Program-made: the position numbers and the translations under genes | The notes under the pieces: model-generated | What the model was told of the DNA's origin: nothing | Database searches by the model: none | The model's input: the letters and a program-made list of their open reading frames with translations, nothing else | Shown: one piece after another, positions 10,377 to 19,483 of the stretch | Position numbering within the stretch: the first letter of the stretch is position 1 | How the letters are laid out: each line of letters opens with the position of its first letter | Assembly (NCBI RefSeq): GCF_000936425.1 | Contig: NZ_AVFK01000028.1 | Span: 47,952-111,951 of the forward strand | Direction: 5' to 3' | DNA length: 64,000 bases | From: Skermanella aerolata KACC 11604 | Lineage (GTDB): Bacteria > Pseudomonadota > Alphaproteobacteria > Azospirillales > Azospirillaceae

Positions 10377-11267
10377 ATGGCTATGGATTTGAATGGCATC
10401 TCGGTTTTTCTGGCGGTTGCGGAGGCACGAAGCTTCCGCGCGGCGGCCGAGCATTTGGGCGTCACACGGCCTGCGATCAGTCAGACGATCCGCCGCCTCG
10501 AAGATCGGTTGGGTGTAGCACTCATTCAGCGAACCACACGGAGCGTCAGCCTGACGGAGGCTGGCGAGCAGCTTTACCGGCGCGTCGCGCCCGCCATTGC
10601 CGAGGTCGGTCTGGCCCTGGACGCCACCGCCGATCGGATGAGTGCGCCGAGCGGCCTTTTGCGGCTGGCCGTGTCCTCGATCGCGGAGCGATTCATCTCA
10701 GGGCCGCTGCTGTCGGGCTTCGCGGAAGCCTATCCTGCCGTTCAGATCGATGTGACCGTCACGGACGAGGAATTCGACATCGTCGCGGAGGGATATGACG
10801 CAGGGGTCCGGCTGGGTGAAGTGATCGATCAGGATATGATCGCCGTCGCGGTGTCCGGCGAGCAACGTCAGGGCGCGTTTGCCGCGCCTTCCTATATCGA
10901 GCGCTTCGGGAAGCCCTCCCACCCTTCCGACCTGGCCCGGCATCGCTGTATCGGCTGGCGTCCCGCACCCCACACAGCACCTTATCGCTGGGAGTTCGGT
11001 GAAGACGGACGTGAGTTCGATGTGGCGGTCAATCCTCAGATCACCACCAATGACATGTGGTTGATGATCCGCACGGCTTGCGCGGGGGGAGGCATCACGT
11101 TCGGGATGGAGGAGACCTTCAGGCCCTACGTCTCGTCCGGTCAGCTGGTGCCTCTCCTCCAGGAGTACTGTCCGCCATTCGCGGGCTTTTTCCTCTATTT
11201 TCCCAACCGGCGAAACCTCGCCCCGAAGCTGCGCGCTCTGGTCGAGCATGTACGGCGGTGGCGATAG
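10377..11267 (+). CDS. LysR family transcriptional regulator
   Basis: This is a DNA-binding regulator of 296 residues. The N-terminal winged helix is visible at residues 4-65 (LNGISVFLAVAEARSFRAAA, then VTRPAISQTIRRLEDRLG). It is followed by the effector-binding domain, starting near residue 90 (SGLLRLAVSSIAERFI). The DLARHRCIGWR segment is typical of the CrgA/DmlR-like subgroup. Its divergent neighbour, the aldo/keto reductase, is the most likely target. An alternative ATG lies two codons downstream. Confidence 0.92.
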   Translation: MAMDLNGISVFLAVAEARSFRAAAEHLGVTRPAISQTIRRLEDRLGVALIQRTTRSVSLTEAGEQLYRRVAPAIAEVGLALDATADRMSAPSGLLRLAVSSIAERFISGPLLSGFAEAYPAVQIDVTVTDEEFDIVAEGYDAGVRLGEVIDQDMIAVAVSGEQRQGAFAAPSYIERFGKPSHPSDLARHRCIGWRPAPHTAPYRWEFGEDGREFDVAVNPQITTNDMWLMIRTACAGGGITFGMEETFRPYVSSGQLVPLLQEYCPPFAGFFLYFPNRRNLAPKLRALVEHVRRWR

Positions 11268-11286
11268 CGCGCCCGCCTTATCCGGA

Positions 11287-12438
11287 TCACCGATCCTCGA
11301 CCAGCACGCCGCCGTCCCAGGGCCAAGCCAGCGCCACCGCTTCACCGGGCTTCCTCAGCACTCCCGCCCCGAAGGCGGGCGTGTGCGCCTCCAGCACGCC
11401 GAGCGGCGTCTCGACCACGTGGATGTGCTGGCTGCCGACGAACGCTGATGTCACCACGCGGCCCTCCACCCGGTTGCGGTCGCCGACCGCCGCATCCGGC
11501 GCCAGCACCGACAGCCGTTCCGGGCGAAGCGCCAGCAGCGCCGTCCGCCCCATCCGCGGCTCGCTGTCCCGCAGGCGGTGGCGCACGCCGGCGCCGTCGA
11601 TGCCGATCGTCAGGCAGCCGCCGGAGACCGGCCCGGCTTCGCCTTCCAGAAAGTTCGCCCGACCGAGGAAGTCGGCGACGAAGCGCGTGGCCGGCGTATT
11701 GTACAGCGCGTCGGGCGTGCCGATCTGCTGGACGCGGCCGTCGCGCAGGATGACGATGCGGTCGGACATCGTCATCGCCTCCTCCTGATCGTGGGTGACG
11801 TTGACGAAGGTCGTGCCCAGCCGCTGGTGCAGGCTCTTCAGCTCGAACTGAAGCTCCGCCCGCAGCTTCTTGTCCAGAGCCGACAGCGGCTCGTCCAGCA
11901 GCACCACCGCCGGATCGAAGACGAGGGCGCGGGCCAACGCCACCCGCTGCTGCTGGCCGCCGGACAGTTGCCTCGGCATCCGCCCGGCGAAGGCCTGGAG
12001 ATGCACCAGGTCGATCGCGCGCTCGACCCGCCGGTCCAGCTCGGCGCCCCGGATTCCCCGCAGCTTCAGCGGGTAGGCGATGTTTCCCCGCACCGTCATG
12101 TGCGGAAACAGCGCGTAGCCCTGGAACACCACGCCGAAGCCGCGCTTCTCCGGCGGCAATCCGCCGACCGGCTGCCCGTCCAGCAGGATGTCGCCACCGT
12201 CCGGATCGACGAAGCCGGCGATTGCCATCAGGATGGTCGACTTGCCCGAGCCCGACGGTCCCAGCAGGCTCAGGAACTCGCCCGAGGCGATATCCAGCGA
12301 CAGCCGGTCAATCGCGGCGACCGAGCCATACCGCTTCGTCAGCTCACGGATCGACAGCGCGACACGCGGCTCGATACGGGGCCCGGCCATGGGGGAGGGC
12401 GGGGAAGTGCCTTCCGGAACGCTCGACGTCATCGCCAT
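11287..12438 (-). CDS. Polyamine-type ABC transporter ATPase, PotA-like
   Basis: This is a cytoplasmic ATPase of 383 residues. Walker A is GPSGSGKST, the signature is LSGGQQQRVALARAL and Walker B is VVLLDEPLSALD. A C-terminal TOBE domain follows (LALRPERLSVLAP). It is the last gene of a five-gene minus-strand operon that runs binding protein, two permeases, deacetylase, ATPase, and it begins 1 nt after the deacetylase stop. The family imports polyamines, polyols and related small organic molecules. The embedded deacetylase and the amidinohydrolase across the promoter suggest a nitrogen-rich substrate here. Confidence 0.93.
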   Translation of the reverse strand: MAMTSSVPEGTSPPSPMAGPRIEPRVALSIRELTKRYGSVAAIDRLSLDIASGEFLSLLGPSGSGKSTILMAIAGFVDPDGGDILLDGQPVGGLPPEKRGFGVVFQGYALFPHMTVRGNIAYPLKLRGIRGAELDRRVERAIDLVHLQAFAGRMPRQLSGGQQQRVALARALVFDPAVVLLDEPLSALDKKLRAELQFELKSLHQRLGTTFVNVTHDQEEAMTMSDRIVILRDGRVQQIGTPDALYNTPATRFVADFLGRANFLEGEAGPVSGGCLTIGIDGAGVRHRLRDSEPRMGRTALLALRPERLSVLAPDAAVGDRNRVEGRVVTSAFVGSQHIHVVETPLGVLEAHTPAFGAGVLRKPGEAVALAWPWDGGVLVEDR

Positions 12439-12439
12439 G

Positions 12440-13360
12440 TCAGCCTCGGCTCGGCGTCACGAGATGATCGACCGGCGCCGCCCAGAACGGCACCTCGTCG
12501 GTCCTGGGCGTCCACTCGCCCCGGTCCACCAAGCCTTGGACATGGGCCGCGATCTCGGTCATCGGCGCGAACCAAACATCGCCCTTGTCCATCATGTGCT
12601 GGATCAGCCGGGCCATCGCGTCGGCCCGCGCCAGCCGGCCCGAGACGAACGGATGCCAGACGGAGACCCATAACCCGCCATAGGTCCACGCCGCGTCGAA
12701 CTCGGCGCGGAACACCTCCATGGCGCGCTCCGGCGCCTGGATCGGCATCATGAAGCCGAATTCCTTCATGTTGACGTACTGCACCCAGTCGTCCAGCGCG
12801 AAGTCGGAAGGCAGCTCCACCAGCGTCCCCTTGGACGACTTCAGCAGGTACGGCACGTCGTCGCCCAGCAGCGAGGCGTCATAGGTGAAGCCCCGTTCGA
12901 CCAGCAGGTCCGGCGTGTGTTCCGACAGCGCGTAGGCCGGTGCCCGGTATCCCGTCGGCCGGGAGCCCACGATCCTGTCGAAGGCCTCCAGCGCGCGGTC
13001 CAGCACGCGCGCCTCGTCGCCGGGCGACAGGGTGTTGGGCCGCTCGTGCAGCCAGCCGTGATGGCCGATCTCGTGCCCCGCCTCGACCAGCGCCTCGATC
13101 GCGTGCGGATAGGCTTCGATGCACCAGCCCGGCACGAACACCGTCTGCCTGATACCGTAATGCCGGAAGATGTCGATGATCCGGGGGATCGCCACGAACG
13201 GGCCGTAGCGGAGCGCCGACGAGGTCGCCAGCCGCGACGGCGCCGCCTCCCGGTGGTTGAGGTGCAGCAGGCTCTCCACGTCCATGTCGAACGAGAAGCA
13301 CACGGCGCAGCGGGCGCCGTTGGGCCAGGGCGGCGGGTTCTGGATCAGGGGCGGAAGCAT
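12440..13360 (-). CDS. Polysaccharide deacetylase family protein, PuuE-like amidohydrolase
   Basis: This is a predicted cytoplasmic carbohydrate esterase 4-fold protein of 306 residues with no signal peptide. The NodB-type core shows CFSFDMDVES, then HEIGHHGWLHERP and TGYRAPAY. Lack of export and position inside an ABC importer operon fit the PuuE branch, in which cofactor-independent allantoinases and related cyclic-amide hydrolases occur, better than cell-wall deacetylation. It is separated from the permease by 50 nt and from the ATPase by 1 nt. I infer that it hydrolyses an amide in the imported compound. Confidence 0.85.
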   Translation of the reverse strand: MLPPLIQNPPPWPNGARCAVCFSFDMDVESLLHLNHREAAPSRLATSSALRYGPFVAIPRIIDIFRHYGIRQTVFVPGWCIEAYPHAIEALVEAGHEIGHHGWLHERPNTLSPGDEARVLDRALEAFDRIVGSRPTGYRAPAYALSEHTPDLLVERGFTYDASLLGDDVPYLLKSSKGTLVELPSDFALDDWVQYVNMKEFGFMMPIQAPERAMEVFRAEFDAAWTYGGLWVSVWHPFVSGRLARADAMARLIQHMMDKGDVWFAPMTEIAAHVQGLVDRGEWTPRTDEVPFWAAPVDHLVTPSRG

Positions 13361-13410
13361 GGGGTCCTTCAGGTATCCACGGGCAGGTATTTCGGGCAGG
13401 CTTTGCGGGC

Positions 13411-14208
13411 TCAGGGGTTTCGGGCGGGACGGCGGAGCGAGACGACGATCGCCGCCAGGACGCCCAGCGCGGTCAGCGCCATCAGCACCACCGCCACTGC
13501 AGCCACTGTCGGGTCGACGCTCTCGCGGATGCCGTCCCACATGCGGCGCGGCAGCGTGTAGACGGCCCGGCTCGACACGAACATGGTGACGACGATCTCG
13601 TCCCATGACACGATGAAGGCGAAGACGGCGGCGGTCGCGACGCCGGTGCGGATGTTGGGCAGGATGACGTCGATCATCGTGCGCAGCGGCGTCGCGCCCA
13701 GGCTGCGGGCGGCCTGCTCCAGCCGTGCGTCCAGCATGGACAGCGATGTCGTGACCGCGATGATCACATAGGGGATCGCCAGGATGGTGTGGGCCAGCAC
13801 GACGCCGGCCCAGGTGTCGTAGAGCCCGATGGCGACCCAGGCGCGGTACAGCGCCAGCGCGCTGACGATCGGCGGGAAGATCATCGGCGCCAGCATGATG
13901 GCGCCGACCAGCCCGGCCAGCCACGGCCTCACCCGCCACAACCCGACGGCGCAGGCGGTGCCGAGGCAGACCGCCAGCACGGTGGAGGCCAGCGCCACGC
14001 CCAGGCTGTCGGCGATGCTGGACAGCCACGGCGCCGAGGTGAACAGCGTCTCGAAGTGGCGCGGCGACCACGCCCCCTGGGGCAGCGCGATGAAGCGGCT
14101 GTCGTTGAACGCCACCGGAATGGTGACCAGCCCCGGCAGCAGCAGGAACAGCGCTATCACCCAGGCGACCGCGAAGATCATGGGCCTCGCCCAGCCCCGA
14201 AGATCCAT
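13411..14208 (-). CDS. Polyamine-type ABC transporter permease, PotC-like
   Basis: This is an inner-membrane permease of 265 residues. The first helix is MIFAVAWVIALFLLLPGLVTI and the EAA loop is EQAARSLGATPLRTMIDVILP. Length and topology fit PotC/PotI. The ATG shares its first base with the last base of the upstream permease stop (TGATG), so translation is probably coupled. Together the two permeases form the membrane channel. A longer open frame upstream overlaps the other permease and is not used. Confidence 0.93.
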   Translation of the reverse strand: MDLRGWARPMIFAVAWVIALFLLLPGLVTIPVAFNDSRFIALPQGAWSPRHFETLFTSAPWLSSIADSLGVALASTVLAVCLGTACAVGLWRVRPWLAGLVGAIMLAPMIFPPIVSALALYRAWVAIGLYDTWAGVVLAHTILAIPYVIIAVTTSLSMLDARLEQAARSLGATPLRTMIDVILPNIRTGVATAAVFAFIVSWDEIVVTMFVSSRAVYTLPRRMWDGIRESVDPTVAAVAVVLMALTALGVLAAIVVSLRRPARNP

Positions 14209-15053
14209 CACGAGGCTCCCAGCATCCGGCGCACGCCGGTGACGCGGCTGACGATCGCGATCAGCGCCAGCGTCGCCACCAGCAGCACGACCGACAAGGC
14301 GGCGGCCAAGCCCCAGCGCAGCGTCTGGAGCACGGAGATGCTGACATACTCGCTCAGCATCACGACCCGGCCACCCCCCAGGATGGCGGGCGTCACGAAG
14401 AAGCCCAGGCCGAACACGAAGACCAGCAGCCCGGCCCCGAACAGGGCTGGCAGCGTCAGCGGCAGGTAGATGTCGATGAATGTCCGGAACGGCGAGGCGC
14501 CGACGCTGCGCGCCGCCATCATCAAGCGGCCGTCCAGCCCGCGCATGGTCGCGAAGATCGGGAAGACGGCATAAGGCACCAGGTAGTGCACCATGCCGAT
14601 CACGACCCCAAGCTCGTTGCGGACCAGCGGCAGAGGCGCCGCGATCAGCCCCGATCCCAATAGCGCCTCGTTGACGATCCCATTGTTCCGCAACAGGATC
14701 AGCCACGCCAGAGCCCGCACCAGCACCGACAGCCAGAACGGCACCAGCACGCAGAGCAGCAGGGCCAGCCGCTGCCGTTCGCCCATGTGGGCCATGGCAT
14801 AGGCGACGGCATAGCCCAGCACCACCGCGATCACCGTGGTCAGCCCGACGATCCGGAAGGTCGTCAGCAGGATGCGGTGGATGCTGTCGGTCGCCGCGAC
14901 CTGCTCGTACCAGCGGAGCGTCGGGGCGTCCAGCCCGCCGAACGACAGCGCCACCAGCTGCCCGATCGGGATCAGGAACAGCCCGCAGACCAGCAGCGCC
15001 GCCGGGAGGAGGAACCCGACATAAGGCTCCCCGGATAAGGGCCTCTTCGCCAC
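14208..15053 (-). CDS. Polyamine-type ABC transporter permease, PotB-like
   Basis: This is an inner-membrane permease of 281 residues. It has a first helix (FLLPAALLVCGLFLIPIGQLVAL), a periplasmic loop and five further helices. The EAA loop reads MMAARSVGASPFRTFIDIYLP. The start is a GTG at 15053 with GGAGG about 9 nt upstream, placed 14 nt after the binding protein stop. Earlier in-frame codons lie within the binding protein gene. It pairs with the PotC-like permease. Confidence 0.92.
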   Translation of the reverse strand: MAKRPLSGEPYVGFLLPAALLVCGLFLIPIGQLVALSFGGLDAPTLRWYEQVAATDSIHRILLTTFRIVGLTTVIAVVLGYAVAYAMAHMGERQRLALLLCVLVPFWLSVLVRALAWLILLRNNGIVNEALLGSGLIAAPLPLVRNELGVVIGMVHYLVPYAVFPIFATMRGLDGRLMMAARSVGASPFRTFIDIYLPLTLPALFGAGLLVFVFGLGFFVTPAILGGGRVVMLSEYVSISVLQTLRWGLAAALSVVLLVATLALIAIVSRVTGVRRMLGAS

Positions 15054-15067
15054 TTCAGCGTCCTCCG

Positions 15068-16201
15068 TCAGCCGGAGATGCCGTCGATCCAGCGTTCGAC
15101 CGCCGCGTCGTAGTTCATCTCGTACCACTCCTCGCTGCGGATCGCCTGGACCGCGACATTGTCGGCGTAACCGGGATCGATCCGGCGCAGTTCGGGCGGC
15201 AGCATGGCCGAGGCCGCCGGGTTGGACGGGCCGTTGCCGAGCAGTTGGAGCAGCTTGACCTGACGGGCGGGGTCGAGCATCGAGGCCATGAACTTCTGCG
15301 CCGCCTCCGAGCCGGCCGGGTTGCCTTTGGGGATCACGAAGGACGACGGGCAGAAGACGCCGTCGTTCCAAGTCCAGGTCACGGCGCCCTTGGTGTCGCG
15401 CTCCAGGATGCTGGCCCGCGTGTTCCAGATGTTGCCCATGACCACCTCGCCATCCAGGAACATCTGCTGGCTGCTGGCCCCGGATTCCCAATAGATCACG
15501 TCGTCCCCAAGCGAGCGCGCCTTGGCGATGGCCCGATCCAGGTCCGCCGGGTACAGGGCGTCCCGCTTGACGCCGTCTCCCAGCAGACAAGCTTCCATGG
15601 CGCCCATCTGGTACTTCCACATGGTCCGCTTGCCGGGATACTTAGCGGTGTCGAAGAAGTCGGCGTAGGTCGGCGGCTTGTCGGGGAATATGTCTTTCCG
15701 GTAGGCCAGCACGAAGCTGTAGGTGTAGTTGGCGATGCCGTGCGGCCACGCCCAGCCGTCCCGCACCAGCGACTTGTCGACCACGCCGTAGTCGACCTCC
15801 TCCAGCAGGCCCTGCTTGCCCAGCTGGTTGCACAGGAAGCCGTCGCCGTCGCAGATGTCCCAGCTGACCGAGCCTGACTCGACCATCGCCTTGATCTTGC
15901 CGGCCAGCGGGCTGCCGCCATCGACCCGTACCGGGATGCCGGTGTCGGCGGTGAACGGCTTGCCCCAGGCCTCGCCCATGCCGGCCACGGCATCGCCGCC
16001 GAAGTTGCACAGCACCAGCTCCGCCGCCTTGGCCGCCGCCGGGCTGGACCCGAACGGCAGCGTTCCCAAACCGGCCCCAACCGCTGGCAGGAGTCCGGCG
16101 GCGCCCAGCACCTTCAGGAAGTCGCGGCGGGCGAGGCGGCCAGCCCGTAGCTCGTCGGCGGCGATCTCGACCAGGTCGTCGTTGAATGTGGATCTCGTCA
16201 T
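15068..16201 (-). CDS. Tat-exported extracellular solute-binding protein, PotD-like
   Basis: This is a periplasmic binding protein of 377 residues and the first gene of the operon. The N terminus carries a twin-arginine signal (ARRDFLKVLGAAGLLPAVGAGLG), which implies export in folded form. The mature protein has the PotD/PotF arrangement, with LVLCNFGGDAVAGMGEAWGKPF in the first lobe and NPAASAMLPPELRRIDPGY near the C terminus. A clear paralogue lies at 19980-21101 on the other strand, without its own permeases. The pair may feed one channel with related substrates. Confidence 0.92.
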   Translation of the reverse strand: MTRSTFNDDLVEIAADELRAGRLARRDFLKVLGAAGLLPAVGAGLGTLPFGSSPAAAKAAELVLCNFGGDAVAGMGEAWGKPFTADTGIPVRVDGGSPLAGKIKAMVESGSVSWDICDGDGFLCNQLGKQGLLEEVDYGVVDKSLVRDGWAWPHGIANYTYSFVLAYRKDIFPDKPPTYADFFDTAKYPGKRTMWKYQMGAMEACLLGDGVKRDALYPADLDRAIAKARSLGDDVIYWESGASSQQMFLDGEVVMGNIWNTRASILERDTKGAVTWTWNDGVFCPSSFVIPKGNPAGSEAAQKFMASMLDPARQVKLLQLLGNGPSNPAASAMLPPELRRIDPGYADNVAVQAIRSEEWYEMNYDAAVERWIDGISG

Positions 16202-16404
16202 GTGAATTCCCTCATCTCCCAGCGGACGTCACCCTGATCGACGCCCCGCGCGTGGTTCCCGACGGACGAACCCGTTCCCTGTAGCAATTGCTTGGCGCCG
16301 ACCGGATCGCGAGCGTCCGGCGGGCTCCCCCCGTCATGATCCGCGAGGGGTGTTTTCAGCGACAATGCTCGGGTGAGCGCAATTTGAAGTCAAGTCTAAA
16401 AAAA

Positions 16405-16414
16405 GAGTCGACTC
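16405..16414. promoter_or_regulatory. Palindrome GAGTCGACTC in the divergent promoter, candidate TetR operator
   Basis: The 271-bp gap 16202-16472 separates the minus-strand transporter operon from the plus-strand TetR gene. A 10-bp perfect palindrome sits 58 bp before the TetR start, next to a run of A. Dimeric TetR proteins bind palindromes in such places. A 10-bp palindrome can arise by chance, so this is only a candidate. Confidence 0.3.
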
Positions 16415-16472
16415 CAAGTTCGCGTCGCGTATCATTCCTCGTGTTGGCGGCGGATCGAGGGTGTTTTTTCCG

Positions 16473-17162
16473 ATGGCTGGTTTGAGGGCGCGGCACCGGC
16501 AAGCCCGGGTCGAGCAGGTTCTGAACGTCGCGTCCGAGCTGTTCGCCTCCCAAGGCTACGAGACGACGCGGATCGAGGAGATCGCGGAATCGGCCCAGGT
16601 GGCGCCCGCCACTGTCTACAACTACTTCACGACCAAGGCGAACATCCTGACGACGCTGGCGGTGCGCCACGTCCGGGCGTCCCTGCCGGAACGGCGGGCG
16701 CTGGTGCGCGATCCGCCCGCCGATCCGATGGACGCCATCCGCGCCTTCGAGAAGTTGCTGGCGGACCAGGCGCTGCGCACCCTCAGCCGGGAATGCTGGC
16801 GGGCGATCCTGTCCGCCCCCTACCGGGAGCCGCGCGGCACCGCCCATCGCGTGTCGCTTCGCTTCCAATGGCTGATCAAGCGCCACTACGTCCTGATGCT
16901 GACCGGCTTCCAGGAGCGCGGCACCATCAAGAAGGATGTTGACCTCGAGGTGCTGGCCGATCTGGTGACCGCCATCGGCACCTACCACTTCAGCCGCCTC
17001 GTCTCCGACGACGAGATGACGATCGACGACCTCAAGGAGGCGGTGGAGCGGCACCTCGACCTCGTCTTCGCCGGGGTGATCGCCCAACCAAACCCCAAGG
17101 CGCCCAAGCCCAAATCAACAGGGCCGAAACCAGCATCGAAGAGGAAGCAACGGGATGAGTGA
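16473..17162 (+). CDS. TetR family transcriptional regulator
   Basis: This is a regulator of 229 residues. The N-terminal helix-turn-helix is visible as RIEEIAESAQVAPATVYNYFTTK (about residues 36-58). An all-helical ligand domain follows, and the last 20 residues are a basic, proline- and lysine-rich tail (KAPKPKSTGPKPASKRKQ) that is unusual for the family. GTG at 16461 would add MFFP ahead of the chosen ATG. The last 8 nt overlap the SDR gene. Position between the two arms suggests it controls both. Confidence 0.9.
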   Translation: MAGLRARHRQARVEQVLNVASELFASQGYETTRIEEIAESAQVAPATVYNYFTTKANILTTLAVRHVRASLPERRALVRDPPADPMDAIRAFEKLLADQALRTLSRECWRAILSAPYREPRGTAHRVSLRFQWLIKRHYVLMLTGFQERGTIKKDVDLEVLADLVTAIGTYHFSRLVSDDEMTIDDLKEAVERHLDLVFAGVIAQPNPKAPKPKSTGPKPASKRKQRDE

Positions 17163-17898
17163 ATTCGCTGGCCGGGTCGCGATGGTGACGGGTGCTGGCA
17201 GCGGGATCGGAGAGGCGACCGCCCGCCTGTTCGCCGCCGCCGGGGCCCGCGTCATCGTCCAGGACATCGATCCGGAGCGTGTCGCCACCACCGTCGCCGC
17301 CATCAAGCGGGCGGGCGGCGAGGCGGTCGGGGCCGCCTACAGCGTTGCCGACGAGGCCAGCCTGCGCCGCAGCGTCGAGGAGACCGGCGGGGTGGATATC
17401 CTGGTCAACAACGCGGGCGTGCCGGGCTTCAACGCCGTCATCGAGGATATCGACCGCGCCGCCTACGAACGCCTGTTCGAGATCCATGTCTGGGGCACGC
17501 TGGCGGCGACCCGCGCGGTGCTGCCCGGCATGAAGGCCAAGGGCTACGGCCGCATCGTCAACATCGCCTCCAACCGCGGTCAGGTCGGGTTCGAGCGTTC
17601 CAGCCACTACGCCGCCGCCAAGGCCGCCGTGATCGGCTTCGCGAAGTCCTGGGCGCGCGAGTTCGCCCCGCACGGCATCCTCGTCAACGCGCTGGCGCCG
17701 GGTGTCGTCCGCAGCGGCATGACGCTCCGCTATGGCCAGGAGGCGCTTGACGAGGAAGCCCAGCTCAACCTCGTCAAGCGCTGGGCCGAACCGGACGAGA
17801 TCGCGGGCTGGATCCTGTTCATCACCGGTCCGCGCGGCGGCTTCATGACCGGGCAGCTCGTCTGCCCCAACGGCGGCGATCCGATCGTCGGCATTTGA
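17155..17898 (+). CDS. Short-chain dehydrogenase/reductase (SDR), FabG-like
   Basis: This is a cytoplasmic NAD(P)-dependent oxidoreductase of 247 residues, a classical SDR. The cofactor motif is TGAGSGIGEA near residue 13, the structural motif is NNAGVPG, and the catalytic Ser/Tyr/Lys are in IASNRG and YAAAKAA. The C terminus ends in MTGQLVCPNGGDPIVGI, normal for the fold. It overlaps the TetR gene by 8 nt and precedes the amidinohydrolase, so it is likely a step of the same pathway. Confidence 0.93.
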   Translation: MSEFAGRVAMVTGAGSGIGEATARLFAAAGARVIVQDIDPERVATTVAAIKRAGGEAVGAAYSVADEASLRRSVEETGGVDILVNNAGVPGFNAVIEDIDRAAYERLFEIHVWGTLAATRAVLPGMKAKGYGRIVNIASNRGQVGFERSSHYAAAKAAVIGFAKSWAREFAPHGILVNALAPGVVRSGMTLRYGQEALDEEAQLNLVKRWAEPDEIAGWILFITGPRGGFMTGQLVCPNGGDPIVGI

Positions 17899-17959
17899 CA
17901 TCCAACACTTGTGACTCCGCGCGGATCGCCGGAGCGACCGAACAGGGAAATCCCGTGCC

Positions 17960-18964
17960 ATGAGCGTGATGACCGAGAACGATTGGCGCTACAACCAGCT
18001 GATCAAGATATTCCCGTCGGAGGCCGAACCGGCCTTCGAGGATCCGGACCAGCTGACGCGCTGGTGGGGCAGGCCGTGGGGCTGCACCAACGACGTGGGA
18101 CGCCTCCGCGTCGTGCTGATGCACCGGCCCGGCCCGGAGGTCGGGATCGTCGACACCTCCAAGCGCCTGGAGATGGGCGCCTTCGGCGACATCCAGGAAG
18201 GCTGGTACTGGCGCGGCGCCCAAGGCCCCGACCTCGCCGGCATGCGGGCCCAGCACGATGCCTATGTCGCGGTGCTGAAGGCCGAGGGGGTCGAGGTCGT
18301 CATGCTCGACGGCCCGGCGCCCGGCCGGATGAAGTCCTGCTACACCCGCGACGCCGTGATCGGCGTCGGCGGCGGCGCCATCGTGACTCGGCTCGGGCCG
18401 CGCATCCGGCGGGGCGAGGAGGTGCCGGCGACGCGGACGCTGGCCGCGCTTGGCTGTCCCATCCTGCGGACGCTGTCCGGCACCGCCGTGGCCGAGGGCG
18501 GCGGCTTCGCCTGGCTCAATGACAAGACCGCCGTGTTCGGCGTCTCGTCGCGCGGCAACGAGGAGGGCGCGCTCCAGATCGCGGAGGTGCTGCGCTCGCA
18601 GGGCGTCGAGCTGATCCGGATCGACCTGACCGGCTACCGCCTGCACATCGACGGCGTCTTCCTGATGATCGCGCCCGATCTGGCGCTGATCAATCCGACG
18701 CAGCTTCCCTTCAGCTTCCTGCAAAAGCTCAAGGCGCTCGGCATCGAGACGATCGAGGTCCACCACGAGGACAACCCCTGGATCATCAATGGTCTGGCGG
18801 TGGCTCCCCGGCGCGTGATCATCACGGAAGGAGCATCGGGCTACACGCTCGACCGCCTCGCGTCCCGTGGCGTCGAGGTGATCACGGTCCAGTACGATCT
18901 GGTGTGCTCGGGCGGCGGCGGGCCGCACTGCTCGACCGCTCCCCTGATCCGCGACCCCGTCTGA
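17960..18964 (+). CDS. Arginine deiminase/dimethylargininase-fold amidinohydrolase
   Basis: This is a cytoplasmic protein of 334 residues with the pentein fold of amidinotransferases and dimethylarginine hydrolases. Visible landmarks are the N-terminal VLMHRPGPEV, the catalytic histidine His229 in LHIDGVF and the nucleophile Cys324 in GGPHCSTAP, placed near the C terminus as in the family. Members hydrolyse or transfer the amidino group of guanidino compounds. In this operon, with a polyamine-type importer and a PuuE-like hydrolase, it probably acts on an imported guanidino or ureido compound. The exact reaction is not determined. Confidence 0.88.
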   Translation: MSVMTENDWRYNQLIKIFPSEAEPAFEDPDQLTRWWGRPWGCTNDVGRLRVVLMHRPGPEVGIVDTSKRLEMGAFGDIQEGWYWRGAQGPDLAGMRAQHDAYVAVLKAEGVEVVMLDGPAPGRMKSCYTRDAVIGVGGGAIVTRLGPRIRRGEEVPATRTLAALGCPILRTLSGTAVAEGGGFAWLNDKTAVFGVSSRGNEEGALQIAEVLRSQGVELIRIDLTGYRLHIDGVFLMIAPDLALINPTQLPFSFLQKLKALGIETIEVHHEDNPWIINGLAVAPRRVIITEGASGYTLDRLASRGVEVITVQYDLVCSGGGGPHCSTAPLIRDPV

Positions 18965-19002
18965 TCCCGCCGGCTCATCCCCTGACTTCGAAGGAGGGGC
19001 CG

Positions 19003-19455
19003 ATGCCCTGGACATCCACGGACCACGACCGCGTCGTCCGCTTCGTCGCCGCCAACCGCTTTCCGTTTCCGGGCCAGACTGACTGGCCCGCCGGCTACAC
19101 CACCATCGCCAATTCAGGTTCCCACGTCATCGACACCCCGGACGGTCCGATCGCGCCCGACATCGTCATCTTGGACGAACGGGGCCAACCCTGCCGCCTG
19201 GGCGAGGTCGAGACCGCGATCGACGCCGCCGCCGTGGCGCGCTGGGCCGCCTGTTCGGCAGTCGCCGACACCCTGAACGAGACGGGCGTCAAGAACCTCT
19301 TCGTCTACGTCCCGAAGGGCTTGGCGGCCGACGCGCTCCAAGAACTGGACGACAACGGCATCTCGTTCGCCGGCCTGCGCGAGTGGGAAGTCGATGGCGA
19401 GACCGTGCGGGTGACGCCCTTCCTGACCCGGGGTGACCGCTACGATCATCAATAA
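19003..19455 (+). CDS. Uncharacterised protein, first of a tandem paralogous pair
   Basis: I do not recognise this 150-residue protein. It starts with MPWTSTDHDRVVRFVAANRFPF after a strong AGGAGG. The middle reads PDIVILDERGQPCRLGEVET, and the end THFLTRGD-like segment is VTPFLTRGDRYDHQ. It has no signal peptide or membrane helix. The gene at 19484 is a clear paralogue (shared RFPF..QTDWP, PDIVI, GEVxE, ISFAGxR and TRGD). The PD...GExxE pattern recalls PD-(D/E)xK folds, but the lysine is missing. Both lie between the amidinohydrolase and the second binding protein. Confidence 0.8.
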   Translation: MPWTSTDHDRVVRFVAANRFPFPGQTDWPAGYTTIANSGSHVIDTPDGPIAPDIVILDERGQPCRLGEVETAIDAAAVARWAACSAVADTLNETGVKNLFVYVPKGLAADALQELDDNGISFAGLREWEVDGETVRVTPFLTRGDRYDHQ

Positions 19456-19483
19456 AGTGGCCACCAATAAGATCGGAGAGGAC